Source of the DNA: Capitella teleta
Lineage: Eukaryota > Annelida > Polychaeta > Capitellidae
Assembly: GCA_000328365.1 (NCBI GenBank)
Contig: KB296812.1
Span: 63,459 to 127,458, forward strand
Direction: 5' to 3'
Length of the DNA: 64,000 nt
The translations under genes and the position numbers were made by a program. This document shows, piece after piece, positions 1-13,537 of this stretch; within the stretch, counting starts at the first letter, position 1, and each line of letters opens with the position of its first letter. The notes beneath the pieces were generated by a model. That model made no database searches and was not told the origin of the DNA. It saw only the letters and a program-made list of their open reading frames with translations.

Positions 1-251
1 CTCGGGGGGTGGGGGGGGGGGGGGCAGAAGTGGCGCCCTTATGTTCGTCATCATTACCATCAATGGATTGATTTCTCCAGTGACACAAGAGTTGACCAGT
101 TTAGTTGGTCAACCGATACCCCTCCCCCACTATACCCCGATCGCCGCTGGCCGTTTTGACTTCATTCCACCCTCAATATGGTTGAATCTCCAAACAGCTT
201 TCCCTCCGTGCGATTGCGCAGTCGACACTGGAGAGCAGCCTCGGGCGCCGA

Positions 252-348
252 CTGAGATGCGATGTTCCTCATCTCAGGTGACTTTCCGACGTTTGTGGCA
301 TGTGGACACTTTCATGCCATGCAATCAGCGGTTACCTGAGATACGATG
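252..348 (+). repeat. Nested and alternative inverted repeats
   Basis: A 12-bp stem (271-282 with 331-342, one G-T wobble) encloses a 7-bp hairpin (296-302 with 313-319). A competing 8-bp hairpin (252-259 with 270-277) would exclude the outer stem. The half-element ctgagatrcgatg also repeats directly at 252 and 336. Confidence 0.55.
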
Positions 349-2214
349 GCTCGGCTGCGTGGGCGCTGCGGTTGTCCCATTGAGTAATGAGTGTGCTCGG
401 CTCAGTGTGCAGTCGACCATAGAATTCGTCCTTTTGAGCCCCAAAATTATGAAATGGTCAGCAATTGACACAAGTATATGTTTAATGATCGGTTTAGACT
501 GTTTTAAATATCAAATGAGAATGATAGAAAGCATAATGAATGATATGCATGAAGCATTTTTATTGGAACGCCAATGCAACATTGCATGTATATAATTATG
601 TATGTATATATACGCATGCACATATTCTGTTTACGAGCTAGATCGTCTTTCGATGTTCAGGATGCAATCTGCTCCTAGTCGAGCGGTCATAATGATTGAG
701 CATTGATGTCCAAATGCTGGCGAATGATTTATCATGGCTAATATAAAAACAGCAGAGAAAACCGCCAAAACTTGATTTATTAGACAAAAATGAGTTTATC
801 ACTTGCCTAATAGCTTCCTGAGTGACGCGGCTTGGACATCATCTTCTTGTAATATCATTATGCTTCAGTTTGTAGCTGCGTTAACGGGGCCAGGTATACG
901 TGAGTACAGTGACCTTGTGCAATGTGTTGCACGCAGCCAGAACTACCTGCCGGCGGATGATGAGGAATAATTTGCTTTGCACGACATGATCGGGAACAAG
1001 GCATCGGCGGCACATGATGAATCCTTCAAAACACGATCAAAGCTGGCGTCGTACAAAAACAATTACCTTTGCGCCCTCTCCCCTCGCCGCCCGTGTTGTT
1101 AAGACGACCTGTGGTGCCATAGCAACAGGGTGCTGAATCAACGCTGAGCCGTGACTTGTTCATTTCCTCACTAATCCGACGAACAAGCTGAAATTGAGCA
1201 AATTGACTTGTGTTGGAAATAGACGCATTGCGCTCCTGATTGAGGGCGATTGAGCAGACGGACACTGAAACCCGATAACTGGTCATCATGCGGTCAAGAT
1301 TCAATCATCCAGACCTCCAAACTGCCGGCCATTGTCCGTTAATAGCCCCTGGTCAAATGCTTAAACAGAGCAATTACGCCAGTGCCTGCTAGTCAGATTA
1401 CAGCGCCCTCTGCCCCGTCGACTGCCTGATGTGCTGAGGGGTGAAAACCCTTCTGCCCTCTTGTGCCCCCTGCACACCTTTGCACACACCTCTGCACACC
1501 TCGTGTGGCCAGTGAGTAAATGATCGGATGATACCTGAGAACCTAATTGACTTAGTCACAGCGCTACTCAACATTCTTTTCATTTTCTGTGGGACACCAA
1601 TAAACTCAAAACACCGATGCTGTTATGCATTTCTAGCAACAAACACTAGCGTATACACCAGTGTTTTCTACCTATGTGGGCCTTCATTAATTGCGTTGTG
1701 TGCCTCGAATCTCCGAAGAATCGGAGAATCGGAAGGATATGAATTCCAACCGAGAATCTTTTCAGGGAACATAGAAGAAATTAGGTCTTTTGTCAATTGC
1801 TCTGAAAAGAGACTGGGGTGAATGACCCTTTGAACCCTAGAGACCCCTTGATGATCCTGCTGTACCTACGGTGGATTCTTGATGCGAAAACACCTGTAGA
1901 TCCCACTGTCCTACGCAGCAATTAACATTAATTAACATTAATAATTGCATGACTAGTTTGTGTGTAATTTATACCGGGAGATAGTTCTAATCTATAGTCA
2001 CAAAGTCGTAAATTAATATCGTGGTGGGTGTTCGTGACATGAATGTTTCACTGTGTTGTCACCTTCATGTGACAGGTATGGTGATTAAAAGGAGGTGTTC
2101 ACCTTCTTTGGGATGCAAATAAAATATAATAAAAATTCCCATTTCGCTTCTCACTCTATCACCGCACAAGTCACCCATCAGATTAATAACATTTCACCCC
2201 AAGTGTTTATTTAA

Positions 2215-2490
2215 CTTGGATCATAACGCCTTTAAGTTAACAACCTTTAACAAAACCTCGTCAAACACTTGTAGAGGATTTACTCTGTCAAACGCTTTTG
2301 AGAAGTCTTGCTCGCACGCATGCAGAGGTCGAGCACAGGTAAGAGAAGTTTGTTTGCGCTTCTCAACATGCCTCTCCACATAGAATTAGAGTTGTGAAAA
2401 AGATCCATTTCCATAAGAATAGAGTTTGTGGCGTGAAAGACAAGTTGTGTGAAGACCGAGTGACAAATGCGCTTCGTTGACGAGGTTTCG
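2215..2490 (-). mobile_element. Short LINE reverse-transcriptase relic
   Basis: On the minus strand an open stretch reads RPETSSTKRICHSV, HATNSILMEMDLFHNS and then, after a frame change, EQDFSKAFDRVNPLQVFDEV. This follows the order of non-LTR RTs (RPISLTS..., DLFHNSQHGF, DFSKAFDxVxHxxLL). Only this core piece survives, with at least one frameshift. It is too short to place in a clade. Confidence 0.6.
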
Positions 2491-4990
2491 GGTCGATCGG
2501 GCATCGTAAGAAACTTCATTAACACTTGGAAAGGTGCGACGTGGAATTTATTCAGTCAGATGCGTGTGAATTATAAATATAAGTACGCATGCGCGTGCAT
2601 AATGAGCATGCATGATGTGCACAATCGGCCATGGAGTCATCGATGCCCTCCGTACATGAGCCGAGTGCTTGACGTGTCCATTTCGGGAGCGCATTGACGC
2701 AATTAACTCCTCTCCTGACACCATTCAACAGTCCCAACAATGGGATCAGCTTCCCCCAAACAGCTCACGTTGCGATATTTTGAAAGAGGCGCGGGCTGTT
2801 ATAAACCCTGGCCGTAGAACAATGGAGTCGATTAAGACCGACTCATGACGCTTTATGAGGCAGTGCGACATGGGCCTAGCAGCTTTGTCATTGTAATCGA
2901 ATGGCGCTGCCCCCCGCGACGAATTCCCAATAAGAGAGGGCAATATCCAACGCTCATTGCCTCGCTTCACCAGCTCGCTTCCCGGCATGCATCGCCCTCT
3001 TCCTTCGGGTGCGTTGCTCCTGCCACAATGTCAACCTCTAATCTTGCGCAACTCACTTTTTAAAAAATGAAGGACTTGATGAGTCCGCCTTAGACTGACC
3101 GCAACTGACCAGCCAAGTGCCGGTCATCTATCCTGATTGCCGCGTCCATTTGCGAGGCATTAGGCCTTCGTGCATTATGCATTGACCTCTTGAATCGGTC
3201 AAAAATAGTATTGTTTTGTGTGCTCTGTTCGAGGGCTGCATGTTCAGGTGTTGACACCGTGATTGGCGATCACAACACAATGTTGTGACTGTTGGGTGCG
3301 AATGCATGGATACCATCTCCGGTTGTGCGCCGGTGTTTTCAGGTGCAATCAGAAATGAAACGTTCTTCCTGTCATACATACATCGCGATCAGTCGCTTTA
3401 GCTTCTTCCTCCCAACACCGTCTTTCTCCCTCTCCATGCATGGGCTGCATCGCACTCCGCCCTGGAAGAATAATAGTTAATTCATCGTATTCGTTAATGT
3501 CATGAAAGGCCACGACTGTACACAGCGGTGCACATTAGATCAATCAATCTGCATCTCAATAGTGAAATTATCGCCTTTAATTTCCGCACGCCACTTTTGA
3601 GCTTTTCAATATAGAATTCAACATTTCAATATAAATGCGAAATGACTTCAGAGTAAAATGCGCTGTTTTTCAATCAGTGCGTTGATGATTGTCGATGGCA
3701 CTCGACTCACTCGGTCGCCGCGCTTCCTGTCTATTCGACTCAAGTGGCGATGCCTCCTCTTCGCCTCCTCTTCTCTCTTCTTCGCCTCCTCCTCGTCTTC
3801 CCCTCAGCCATCTGTTTCGTTCTTCTCGCGGGAGCCTTTCTTCGTCGAACGCTCTTCAAAAGCTCTTGATTTGCGAAGCCACCTGAAAAGCCGCCTCCCC
3901 TGCAAACCCCTCCAATTATGTTGATGAAATGTACACGTAATCTTCATGTAACGTACACGTTGTACGCTCCGTGCGTTGCTTTGTTATTGTAGCATGACCA
4001 AGAGGGGCGGTCGGCGAGGTGATCTTTCCATCCCCTGAGTGTTCATTTCGCCCGTGGCCTCCCTGCCTGGCAACAGGCGTCGTGACAGGCGGCTATTTCA
4101 GCGCCCCAGCGAGCAACCTGTGGTTTCGCATATGATGTCCATATCTCGCATTTTCCAGGCTTTTAGCTCAGCGTTCGTCGCTGACCGGAGGTCAGGGGAG
4201 AAGCATCGCATTCGGACCCTGAGGGAGAGGGCGTCCAGCGGCGAGGGCAACCGTCGGGCGTATATCACCGGACCCCCTCCCCCTGGTCCGGCCCCTGCGC
4301 TGACCGAAGGCCCTGTGATTAAACTGGACATTGGGTTGAGGAATGGCTGCCCTGAGCACCGCGTTGCTTCATTCTGCGCACATTACGTGGCGATCGTACG
4401 GCGGGGGGCGCTTTGCTTGGTCTGCAGGGGGCTCACGTGCACCCCAATTACCTGGCCCACCTGAATGCCACCCTTAAATGACCAATGTCAGTCATTGTCT
4501 ATCTTGCAAATGTGTTAAATTGCTTTCTCTCTTCTGATGTGTCACTTGCTATAGCTGTATGTGCAGTGGACGGGAAAATTGCCTCATGTTAACGATTGGC
4601 TGTAACACATACCAGCGCATGGGACTGCTACCTTTGCTGTACCAGGTATGTAATTATATGTGCTAAAGTATTCTGCTGGTTTGAAATCGACGCTATACCT
4701 TCAATTGGCACCAGTACATTCTGTGAGTATAACACGGAACACCTCAGTCAGCCAACAACTTTCCACTAATGAAATTCAAGTCTGCATATTTCATATTTTT
4801 CACGCTAACTCACAGAATATGATATGAACGCAAAAATTGATAATTGGATTTCTTTGATCAGCATATCGAAAGGCGTTTCCAATTTCATGAGCGGAATTTC
4901 TCCCTTTTCAAGTGCAACACCTGCACCAATCAGCGCATTAGGATCAGGACATACGGTTCCTCGTCTGCGAGTTCAAAGTGGGCAGTGTTT

Positions 4991-5042
4991 GGGCGGGCTA
5001 GCAGGGGGGTCGGGGCAAGGGGAGGGGCGGGGAGGAGGGGGG
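4991..5042 (+). other. Putative G-quadruplex cluster
   Basis: At least six runs of three or more G with loops of 1-6 bases on the plus strand, well above the four needed for a canonical G4. No gene lies directly beside it. Confidence 0.6.
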
Positions 5043-6169
5043 TCCGGCTCAAACAAGATGTCGCACAATGAAGGGCTTATCGACAGCGAAACTCTTAATT
5101 ATCGCTCGCCTAATTAAACCCCTCAGTGGGACGCTGGTGACGTCACGAGATAGTCACCGCTCCCCTCACAAGGTAGACGGGGTGCTAATTAATTCCACGA
5201 CTAATCGGGTTATGAGTCCAGGACTCCGGGGTGGGGCGATATATCAGGTGTGAGATACGCCTTTGCTGCTAAGTGCACGTGTACTATACACTATTACGCA
5301 ACGACCATAAGCAAACATGAATATTATAACTTTTACATAATTATACGATTGTGTACCATTGTAGCGCATGCTACACAGAGAACCTGAGCATTGTTCAATT
5401 TGTTGAGGTGAGCAACGAGGGAATCGACTTGACACCTGGACGCAGGGAAGAGGGAACACCTGCACGAAACACAGAATGATTGGGAAGGAAATCTGGAAGT
5501 AGACAGAGACGAGTGCTGTCAGCGAATTAACTCAGATCACATGCATGCGTAAGAATAGCGAGTGCATTTATCGTATTATTAGACACGAGGGCTGCATGCG
5601 AACGGAGGAAGAGCCCTCAATCAGGGCGCCATTTGCCAGGTAACATGAGGCGCTGAATGCCCGGGAAGGCTGTCAGGGGACCCGGGGGGGGCCTGATCGG
5701 GTGCACGGCCGCCCCTTCCGATCGGGATGCCAGGGCTTCCGAACAACGTTACAAGGAGTTGCGTAATAGATGATGATGTAATCGTAATTAATGCAGATTA
5801 GTCTATAAGCAGAGAACACAGGTGTATGTATAAATGAACATCATTTGAATTTTAACTGTTATTGTACATTGAAATCAAAATCCATTGATGCGTGTGCCTA
5901 ACAGAAGCGAACGTTGACCATCAGTTCAAACGCTTGCCCAGCGGTCATTCCCGCGGGGAGAGATGCAATGGGAAGGGAGGGGGCGGCGCAGTCAAAAAGT
6001 CTTCTTTTTAATCAGAGTTGATCGGGAGAGCGAAAGTTGAGCAATCGCACGCAACACGCGCAAAAAGCAGCGCTGTTATTTCGTGAAATGTTTGATTCTG
6101 TGGGAAGTGGCGCCGCCCGCAGCATCAGCGCCATCTTACGGCGAGTGAGGCAACTACTCTGCTATGAGC

Positions 6170-6196
6170 CTGATGATGATGATGATGATGATGATG
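6170..6196. repeat. (GAT)n trinucleotide repeat
   Basis: About nine GAT units. A GGA-rich stretch follows at about 6345-6392. Confidence 0.9.
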
Positions 6197-6713
6197 AGAG
6201 GCTTTGTGCTCAACGGGAGAGTCATTACGTGTTTAGCTGCGCGCAACACATGAAACAAATCGCTTCGCTTTGATGTCGGAGCCCTTTCCGCAGGTTACGA
6301 TGGCCGACGGCTGGGTTCCACCACGCGGGAGAGGGCTGCCCTGCCGAGAAGGAGGGAGGAGGAAGAGGATGAGGAGGAGGAGGAGGAGGAGGCTGTGTCG
6401 CTGCAGGACGGAGGCTCATGAGGGATGAGGACGAGGCAGGCGATGAGAGCAGATTCCTTTGAGGCGCCCTCAAGATGATTTGCATATACGCCAATCTCAC
6501 CTTTTACTTCGCTTCGACGCCCAGTGTACGTATGTACATATGTGCAATCCGAGGAACGCACGCTTAGAAAGTGGTTATATGTATTAATGCATTTATACGC
6601 TGCATGCTTCTCATTGGTCTTATTGATAAGAAAGGACAAAATAATCGTCAATATTATTGATGCTGTTTTACGTTTGACATTCTGGTTCGGGGTTCTTCTG
6701 TGCTTTAAATGAC

Positions 6714-6755
6714 CTCGTGACGTCAGAGTTCTCGTGACGTCAGAGTTCTCGTGAC
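6714..6755. promoter_or_regulatory. 17-bp tandem repeat with two full CRE sites
   Basis: ctcgtgacgtcagagtt occurs at 6714-6730 and 6731-6747, followed by a partial third unit. Each full unit carries TGACGTCA, the CREB/ATF site. Another TGACGTCA at 5138-5145 lies in an inverted context (gacgtcacgag). Confidence 0.6.
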
Positions 6756-6898
6756 TCCGCAACTACACCAATGAGCCAAGGAGTTTAGTTTCATCTCTTG
6801 GAATTATAAATTAAAAGGTGCATTTGCATGCATAAGTATATGTATACTATATGACACACGTGGGATATGCGGCCAATGAACGAACGTGAGCCACGACG

Positions 6899-6908
6899 GC
6901 GCATGCGC
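6899..6908. promoter_or_regulatory. NRF1-like palindrome GCGCATGCGC (copy 1)
   Basis: Exact 10-bp palindrome matching the core of the NRF1 site; first of four exact copies upstream of Zic. Confidence 0.5.
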
Positions 6909-7833
6909 ACGAGGAGGCAATCGCAGCGACGCTGAATACTCACCATTGTGAGTACTTAGCGTGATTAACTGCAAACAAAAGATCGGCTCAGCGGTGTCAC
7001 ATGCTAACAGCCAGGTATCAAAGACCTCACCGCGATCCACGGTTCATGCGCAAATCAGTGATGAAAGCAAAGGTGCGAATGACCGCCCGGTCGGGCCTCA
7101 ACCCAGAAATTGGCTTCGTTAGAGGGTTCAGCTCGTGACGTAGCGGCTGTCTGCGTGGCTTCTGTGCGGCCAAATTAGAACATTTCTGATTTTGCTTTGC
7201 TATTGATTCGAAAAGATGAAAGCGAATCAGGAATGTTCAATCTCTCGCTTTCGTGATACTTGATTAGTACCGAATAAATTGAATTCTGGAGATTGTTTGG
7301 GGCACCCAGGTACGGATGTTATCGGTGTACACGTTGGTATATACAGATTGTATTAATTGTGTCAATTTGTGGGTGTAAGAATAATAAAAGGCTCAGGTAG
7401 GATTTCATTTTTCTTTTTCTTGTTCTTAACTCTTTCTTTTTTTTTCTTGTGTTTTTTTAGTACCTTGAGTATCTCCTCTTGGCAAATGCAAATGATGTCA
7501 ATCACATACATGTATTGGTTTTGTTGAAAATGAAATAAACAACTCCATTATATTCAGCATGCAGACTTCTTGTATTGACATAACATAGGTGCATTGTTTA
7601 TAACATATGACGCAATTGAAAATGAAGTTGTTGTTTTCTTGTTTTTTTTTTGTTTTGTTTTTTTTTTGTTTTTTTGCTCTTGTGAATGATCAAACAATTA
7701 TTGTACTTATTCATGCGTTGAAATAAAACGAAATACGATTTTAGTTGTCTACAAAATTTTCTTGCGAAACATTTTGACGATTCCCAGGTAACAACCATCT
7801 CATTTGGAAGGAATATTTGCTATAATCACACGC

Positions 7834-7868
7834 ATTCATTTCATTTCATTTCATTTCATTTCATTTCA
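7834..7868. repeat. (CATTT)n pentanucleotide repeat
   Basis: Six to seven tandem cattt units. Confidence 0.9.
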
Positions 7869-8821
7869 ATGTACGAAGCCGATATTCGACGGCCCATGCA
7901 AATGAACACGTGTCAATAACCAAGGGAGACTCGTATTTTCTTTGTTTGTGATTAGAGATGGGTTCCGAGGTGAACATGATTGCAGTCGCTCCAAGAATAT
8001 AGATGCATGCGTTGAAGTTTGCCTTGTGACGACGGAACCAAAGATTAACATCACCTGAGCAGCCATCGTGTTTGTGCTGCAACTTACTCAACCATCTCAA
8101 TGATTGTCTCGATATTGTTCGCTTACGATGGAGCGCAATATTTCTCAACGACAATCAACGACATTGCCCTTCAATCGGCACAGAAAGCCAATGGCTTCAT
8201 GGCATATATACACTCACGAGTGAACTGTATACTTGTTGGTTTGCAGTTTCATATACCCTGCCCCGCAATCGTGAGTGCAGTCTATATACGGTGTATAGGT
8301 TTAATACTTCCACGGTAAATATGTGAAAAATATGGAAATAATACCTGACACCCTCCTCGATTTAAATGAATAATGCATAATATTTATTATTCTGGAATAA
8401 CAAGGACTCACTTCCTTCGCGTAGAGAAAAAAAAATGTTTAAAAAAAATGCAGATAGCTGTTACCCTTTTCTGTGTTCATCAATTACAGAAGCGGTTTTG
8501 AAATTCAAATCGAGGGAAGATTTTCTTTGGGCAAATGTGTTAATGTTGTTGGTAACAAGATCCCCTTGAGAAGCAACCAAGTGGGTGAAGTAAGACGGCA
8601 TAAGACCCGCTAATTTTGACCACTGTCCACTATACACTGTCCATTGGGGGTCGTAAAAGCATGAGGCATATAGCTCACCCACGAGGCTGTCAACGCCAGA
8701 ACCCTCCTAAGTAATGTCAAATTACGTGCTCGCTTCGTAACACCCTTCACTGCCAGCACCGTCAGGGTGGGAAGTTCTCTCTCTCTCTCTCTCCCCACCA
8801 GGAGTGGGAGAATCCGGTATT

Positions 8822-8831
8822 GCGCATGCGC
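8822..8831. promoter_or_regulatory. NRF1-like palindrome GCGCATGCGC (copy 2)
   Basis: Flanked as TGCGCATGCGCA, a full match to the NRF1 consensus YGCGCAYGCGCR. It follows a short (TC)n run at about 8778. Confidence 0.55.
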
Positions 8832-10738
8832 ACCTTTCACGAGGCCTCACAGCAGGTTGACGTCATCAAGGGTGAAGTAATACCGTTAGGCAAAGGTGCG
8901 AAATTCTAATTGGCAATGTCTGCTCAGCCCTAATGAACCCGGTGGGGGCTCACCAGGTAGCATTAACGAAGCCAATACCCTCAACGAATCCCCCGGTTCA
9001 AACTTTAAACTCAAATCGATTTTTATTTATCTTTTAAATACTATATTTTCTTCTCATTTCGTTCACAATTAACTGCGAGTTCAATGAGATGTTTTGTTGC
9101 TCGTCTCTAGTCGATACCTGAGAATTAAGTTGTCTAACGAGCCAGTAAACACAGAGTAATCATTTATTTTGACCCGAGTCACGGTGACAGGGTGTCATTG
9201 TCATTAGTTGCCCCGTTGTTCTCGGGTTGATTTGACGCCGTAATTAGTAATAAGTTAATTACAACGCACCACGTAGCGTCTGCGCTGAGTGTCATCGGCT
9301 TGTTAGCGTGAAATAATTTCTGGATCACACAAAATAAGAAAGTTGACTTTTCCTGTTTTCGCAGAGAGAAGAACAGATCACCGGGTGTCACATAGATCGT
9401 TTGTTATCCCAGAGAAGGGCACTGTCGTTAAACAGACACCTCATCGACGACAGCAGATAATGTATCGATTTAGACGATAATTAATTTTTACAGGCCCCAC
9501 GCTTGCAACAACAGGTGAAGGTATCGGTATCAGCGATTAGCCAAATATTATGCCAAGACAGGTGATAATGGCTTTAATCTGATAAGCCCCGACGACGAAG
9601 CGCATTCATGTTTTATCCGTCGAGCGATTAATCAGGGCCAACAGGACGACGGGGGTGTGTGACACGGGGCTTGATGCCCTGTTTATCAGGACGGATAGCA
9701 GTGCAGGTAACCACGGAAGCTATCCCGTCATACATCAATGTCACCATGACAACCGATACAGCGGATGCGACTGCGTGCCAGGGTGCAGCTAGCTAGGATT
9801 TCCCGCGAATTAATCAAACAGCGTGACTGGGGAGATGACGAAACCCTAAACCCAGGGAAGAGGTGTCGCTGTTGGCACTGGCACGAGGAAGGGAAGAAAG
9901 GGGCAGCGCATAAAGAGTGATTGACACTGAGACATTGGGTGTTGGCCCTCTGGCGGTGGGAGATAACAGCTATTGTAGAGGGGAGGGAAAAAGTAACAAA
10001 CCCATGGGTTTAGATAGGGATGGAAAAATGCACGGAGAATTAACATAATGTATGCAATCATATGCATGGGTGTTCATGGGATGAATCTCACAAAGTGTTT
10101 AGGAGTGAGATAGAATAAGAGGATTGGAAAATGAAGGGCAAAGAGGGACTGGTAGGGCAGGAGGAGCATTCTGACGTCATGACTCACGACGATGAGGAGC
10201 CGAGTAATGATACAAGCAGCGAGGTATTTTTTTTCGTAAGCGGGATGTTCACCTCATTTGCTTGCGAAAATAAACTTCATCTCCGTTTTTACTCGGATGA
10301 GCAATAAAAGTGACACAAACAGAGCAGTGAATCATCAATATCGAATCCATTCGCTATATCTGTCGTCCGGATGACCACTCGCTTGGTCATTACTGGCCTC
10401 AACTCAAATCGCGCTAAATCGACTGTGAATTCTTTTGTGTCGGAATTTGTCGGGGGTCGAATCACTCTCGCCATTAGTATCTAATTCATCACACGCGTAT
10501 ACATACGCTATTCTCTCGGGGTGATATCAACAGGTATACACTGTATATTATAAAAATGGCAAAACTGATACAAATTTACACCAATAACGCATAAAATCTT
10601 CTTATATACATTTAGGAGTATTCATTATGCAACGCCTTATAAAAAATGCACCGTTGCTCTCGGATGTGGGAGGTGCTTAACTCATAAAATATCATTCCGA
10701 TATCTCGGTCGATCGAAAAACATTCCCATAATTCACCT

Positions 10739-10819
10739 GGTTTCCATAGCAACCAATTCAAAACCATCCATCTCCAAGAGAAAATGATAAGCGAAAATTG
10801 TCAGTGTTGCCATAGCAAC
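10739..10819. promoter_or_regulatory. Pair of RFX X-box-like sites
   Basis: GGTTTCCATAGCAACC at 10739-10754 and GTTGCCATAGCAAC at 10806-10819 both fit the RFX X-box (GTNNCC, spacer, RGNAAC), with centres about 66 bp apart. RFX factors control ciliary and neural genes in animals. Confidence 0.5.
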
Positions 10820-11441
10820 TGGCTTTTTATCTCACTCCCCGTGCCAAATACACCGATGAAGGATGGTGAGGTCAGAACTGCAAGGCTCTTTGATCTAACT
10901 TCAGATTCGGTGGATAGATCTATGCGTTAAGATATAGGAAATTCATACGGATCTTATAAATTGTTTGATGGGTTTCGAGCGAGCAGTCTAATTCGGGAAC
11001 ATACCGCATTTCTTACCATGTTATATCTCATTAAGCAGTTCTCCGATTCAGTTTACTGACTAATTGATTGTGTTTTGTTTTGTATGCGTTGCTAGGGGAG
11101 ATGTTCCTGAGTACGAATTCATCAGCGAATCAGCGCTCGCCTTCCATCCTTGTTATCGACGATTGGATTAGAGCCGTTGGTAAACTTTTGAGCAAATATT
11201 GACCCATTGTGGCGACAATCAAGGAGCGGGAGGCGGGGCTGAGATCAATCGGGTTGAGAACCCTCGTGTATAAAACATATGCCATACATATAGCCACTGC
11301 AGGCGAACCCACTTTCAGAAATTAACTTAAAAGAGATTTATGTGCTGCGCATTGAGCTGTTTTGTAGCCGAGCGCAGATTTCTCGACTTTCGTGAGAACA
11401 GGAGTCGAGCCATCGATCACTCACTTAGCCGTGGCATCGCG

Positions 11442-11451
11442 GCGCATGCGC
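11442..11451. promoter_or_regulatory. NRF1-like palindrome GCGCATGCGC (copy 3)
   Basis: Exact core palindrome about 4.1 kb before the Zic start codon, flanked by G on both sides. Confidence 0.5.
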
Positions 11452-11880
11452 GTCTTTCGGTGCACAGCGTCGCTCTCAGCACCACTCGATTACCGCGATT
11501 ACAGCTGATCGCATGCACTCAATCATAAAGCATATTTCACGCTAGGCAAAAAGATGGCACCGAGGTCAAAGGTCACACGTCCCCCCGTCTGTGTGACAGG
11601 TCGACCCGTCACACCTTCCAGCGGCGAATTAACGGAGGGAGAGATGAGAGGCTGTGTTTAATTGGATCACAAGAAACAGATGAGAGGAAGTGGTTGCTGC
11701 TATACATCCGTGTGATTAAGGTTTTCGCTAGAAGTGGTCGTGTAATTAAAGGATTAGGTAAGCTGGTAATCACAGGGAACCTCCTCCTTTTGTGCTATTC
11801 GCCCGTTTGAGACTGAATTCAATGCGACTCGTTTGTTACGTAACACCGCCCGGAAAGCATGTACAAATTCGGATGAGCTG

Positions 11881-11923
11881 GCTCCTCCTCGCCTCCTCTT
11901 CGCCTCCTCCTCGCCTCCTCTTC
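11881..11923. repeat. 11-bp minisatellite (CGCCTCCTCYT)n
   Basis: About four units alternating cgcctcctctt and cgcctcctcct. Similar units occur at about 3748-3795. Confidence 0.75.
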
Positions 11924-13511
11924 GCGTGACCATTTCATGTGATTAGCGGTTTGTCGTGATCTGCGCTGATTGCTCTCTCCTGGCGGGACCCCTTCACTGC
12001 TAACCGCTCCGTTCTCTTTGATCAACAATTCGCTTATGTTCGATTTCACGCTATCACGCGACCCTAGTTCACACCGCAATTCAATGTCCCAATTGTCCAG
12101 CATGTGCTACACACAACTCCATGCATATATGCATACTATGTATCTCTCTATATATATATATATATGTGCATGTCCAGTATCTGTTGGAGTGCCCCCCCCC
12201 CGCCCCCAGGCGAGGCTACCTCCCTTCCTGATCCCATTCCATTGTTGTGCACACGAACGGAGGTCATTAGGGTTAAGCAGCGCCCCCTACCGGTGCGCCC
12301 CATCAATTAGAACCCTGAAATTCGTCATCTTTCTATATCTCCCTTGCCCCCGACCGAGTGTTGGTTTTATACATGGAGACATTATACCAGAGGTCCGTAA
12401 ATGACCGAAGATGAGGGGTTGGGGTGGCGTTATCACTGGACCCCTGCTGCCCAAGTGTGGCTCCGCTCATAGCGCCGGGTAAAGCAGACGGTCGGAGGTG
12501 TCGGGTTGCCCGGTGGGCTGGCCTTCGGGCGAGCACGGTGCACAGGTGGGCAACGCACCCTAATAGAACCCTCACTTAGGAGTTTTATGACCCTCTCTGT
12601 GATCTATGCCCTGGTCTTCAGGTATGCAGTGTTTCACACTGTGGTCATTTACATGCATTGACTGATGCGATTATGAGAGATAGCCATGCTTAATGTATAT
12701 ACGTGTGAATAAGGTCTCGTGTATATAATGCATATGCTGTTCCTTGAATGTGCACAAATAAGGAATAAATAAACATTTTTGATTTAAATTGAAATATTCA
12801 ATATATGTTGATAAAATACACAATAATTCACACATACAATGAATCATTTATAGTTCATGTAAATCTACATATATATAGGAAAAGCGTTACATCGAATTAC
12901 ACGACTACAGCATTCATCACATTATATAGTTGAGCATACCTAATATATGTTTAAAGCGTTGAAGCATGTATATTTGCTATTATATAGCTGCGGTGCAGTC
13001 TATAAATCTGCTCACCTTTTTTTTTTTTTTTTTTTTTTTTTTCTTGCTTAATTCGCAAAACCAGGTGTTAACCTGGGGGGCATTTAAGTAACCTCAGAAA
13101 CCGAATTCGCAAAGTTCATTGTTTCTTAACTGGCAAATAATGAACTCGAAGTATTTCAACGACGGACTTAACGTGATTCTACAACCAGACCAATCAAACG
13201 ATTGTCGCATTAAAATGCACACCCCTCCGCTAGGGTGTGATACGTGAACGTGTTCGTGGAGATAGTCGTGACTGTAAAAAGAGGGTTTTCGCGAAGGTGA
13301 GGTAGGTAATTTGCAGGCTTTGTGAAGCCAACACCTCGGCTATTCACAGAGGTGACAGTATCGTTCCTCTGATCAACTGATAAGATCTCAGTACTCGTTT
13401 TTACTTTCAATGAAACGCGCTCATTTTTAATCATTGCTCTTCCATGCTGAGATCGCTCTATACCTGCATGTTATTAGTCTTATACCTTGTATATACAAAA
13501 GGTATTGATGG

Positions 13512-13537
13512 ATATATATATATATATATATATATAG
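13512..13537. repeat. (TA)n microsatellite
   Basis: About 12 TA units. Shorter TA runs occur at about 12150 and 22688. Confidence 0.9.

Noticed and set aside
41-595. 184-codon plus-strand ORF
   Set aside because: No recognisable family, no codon pattern or repeat of conserved residues, and it runs through AT-rich sequence; probably chance.
3070-3100. Hammerhead-like CTTGATGAGTCCG
   Set aside because: The core starts TTGATGA rather than CTGATGA, and no GAAAC half or closing stems follow.
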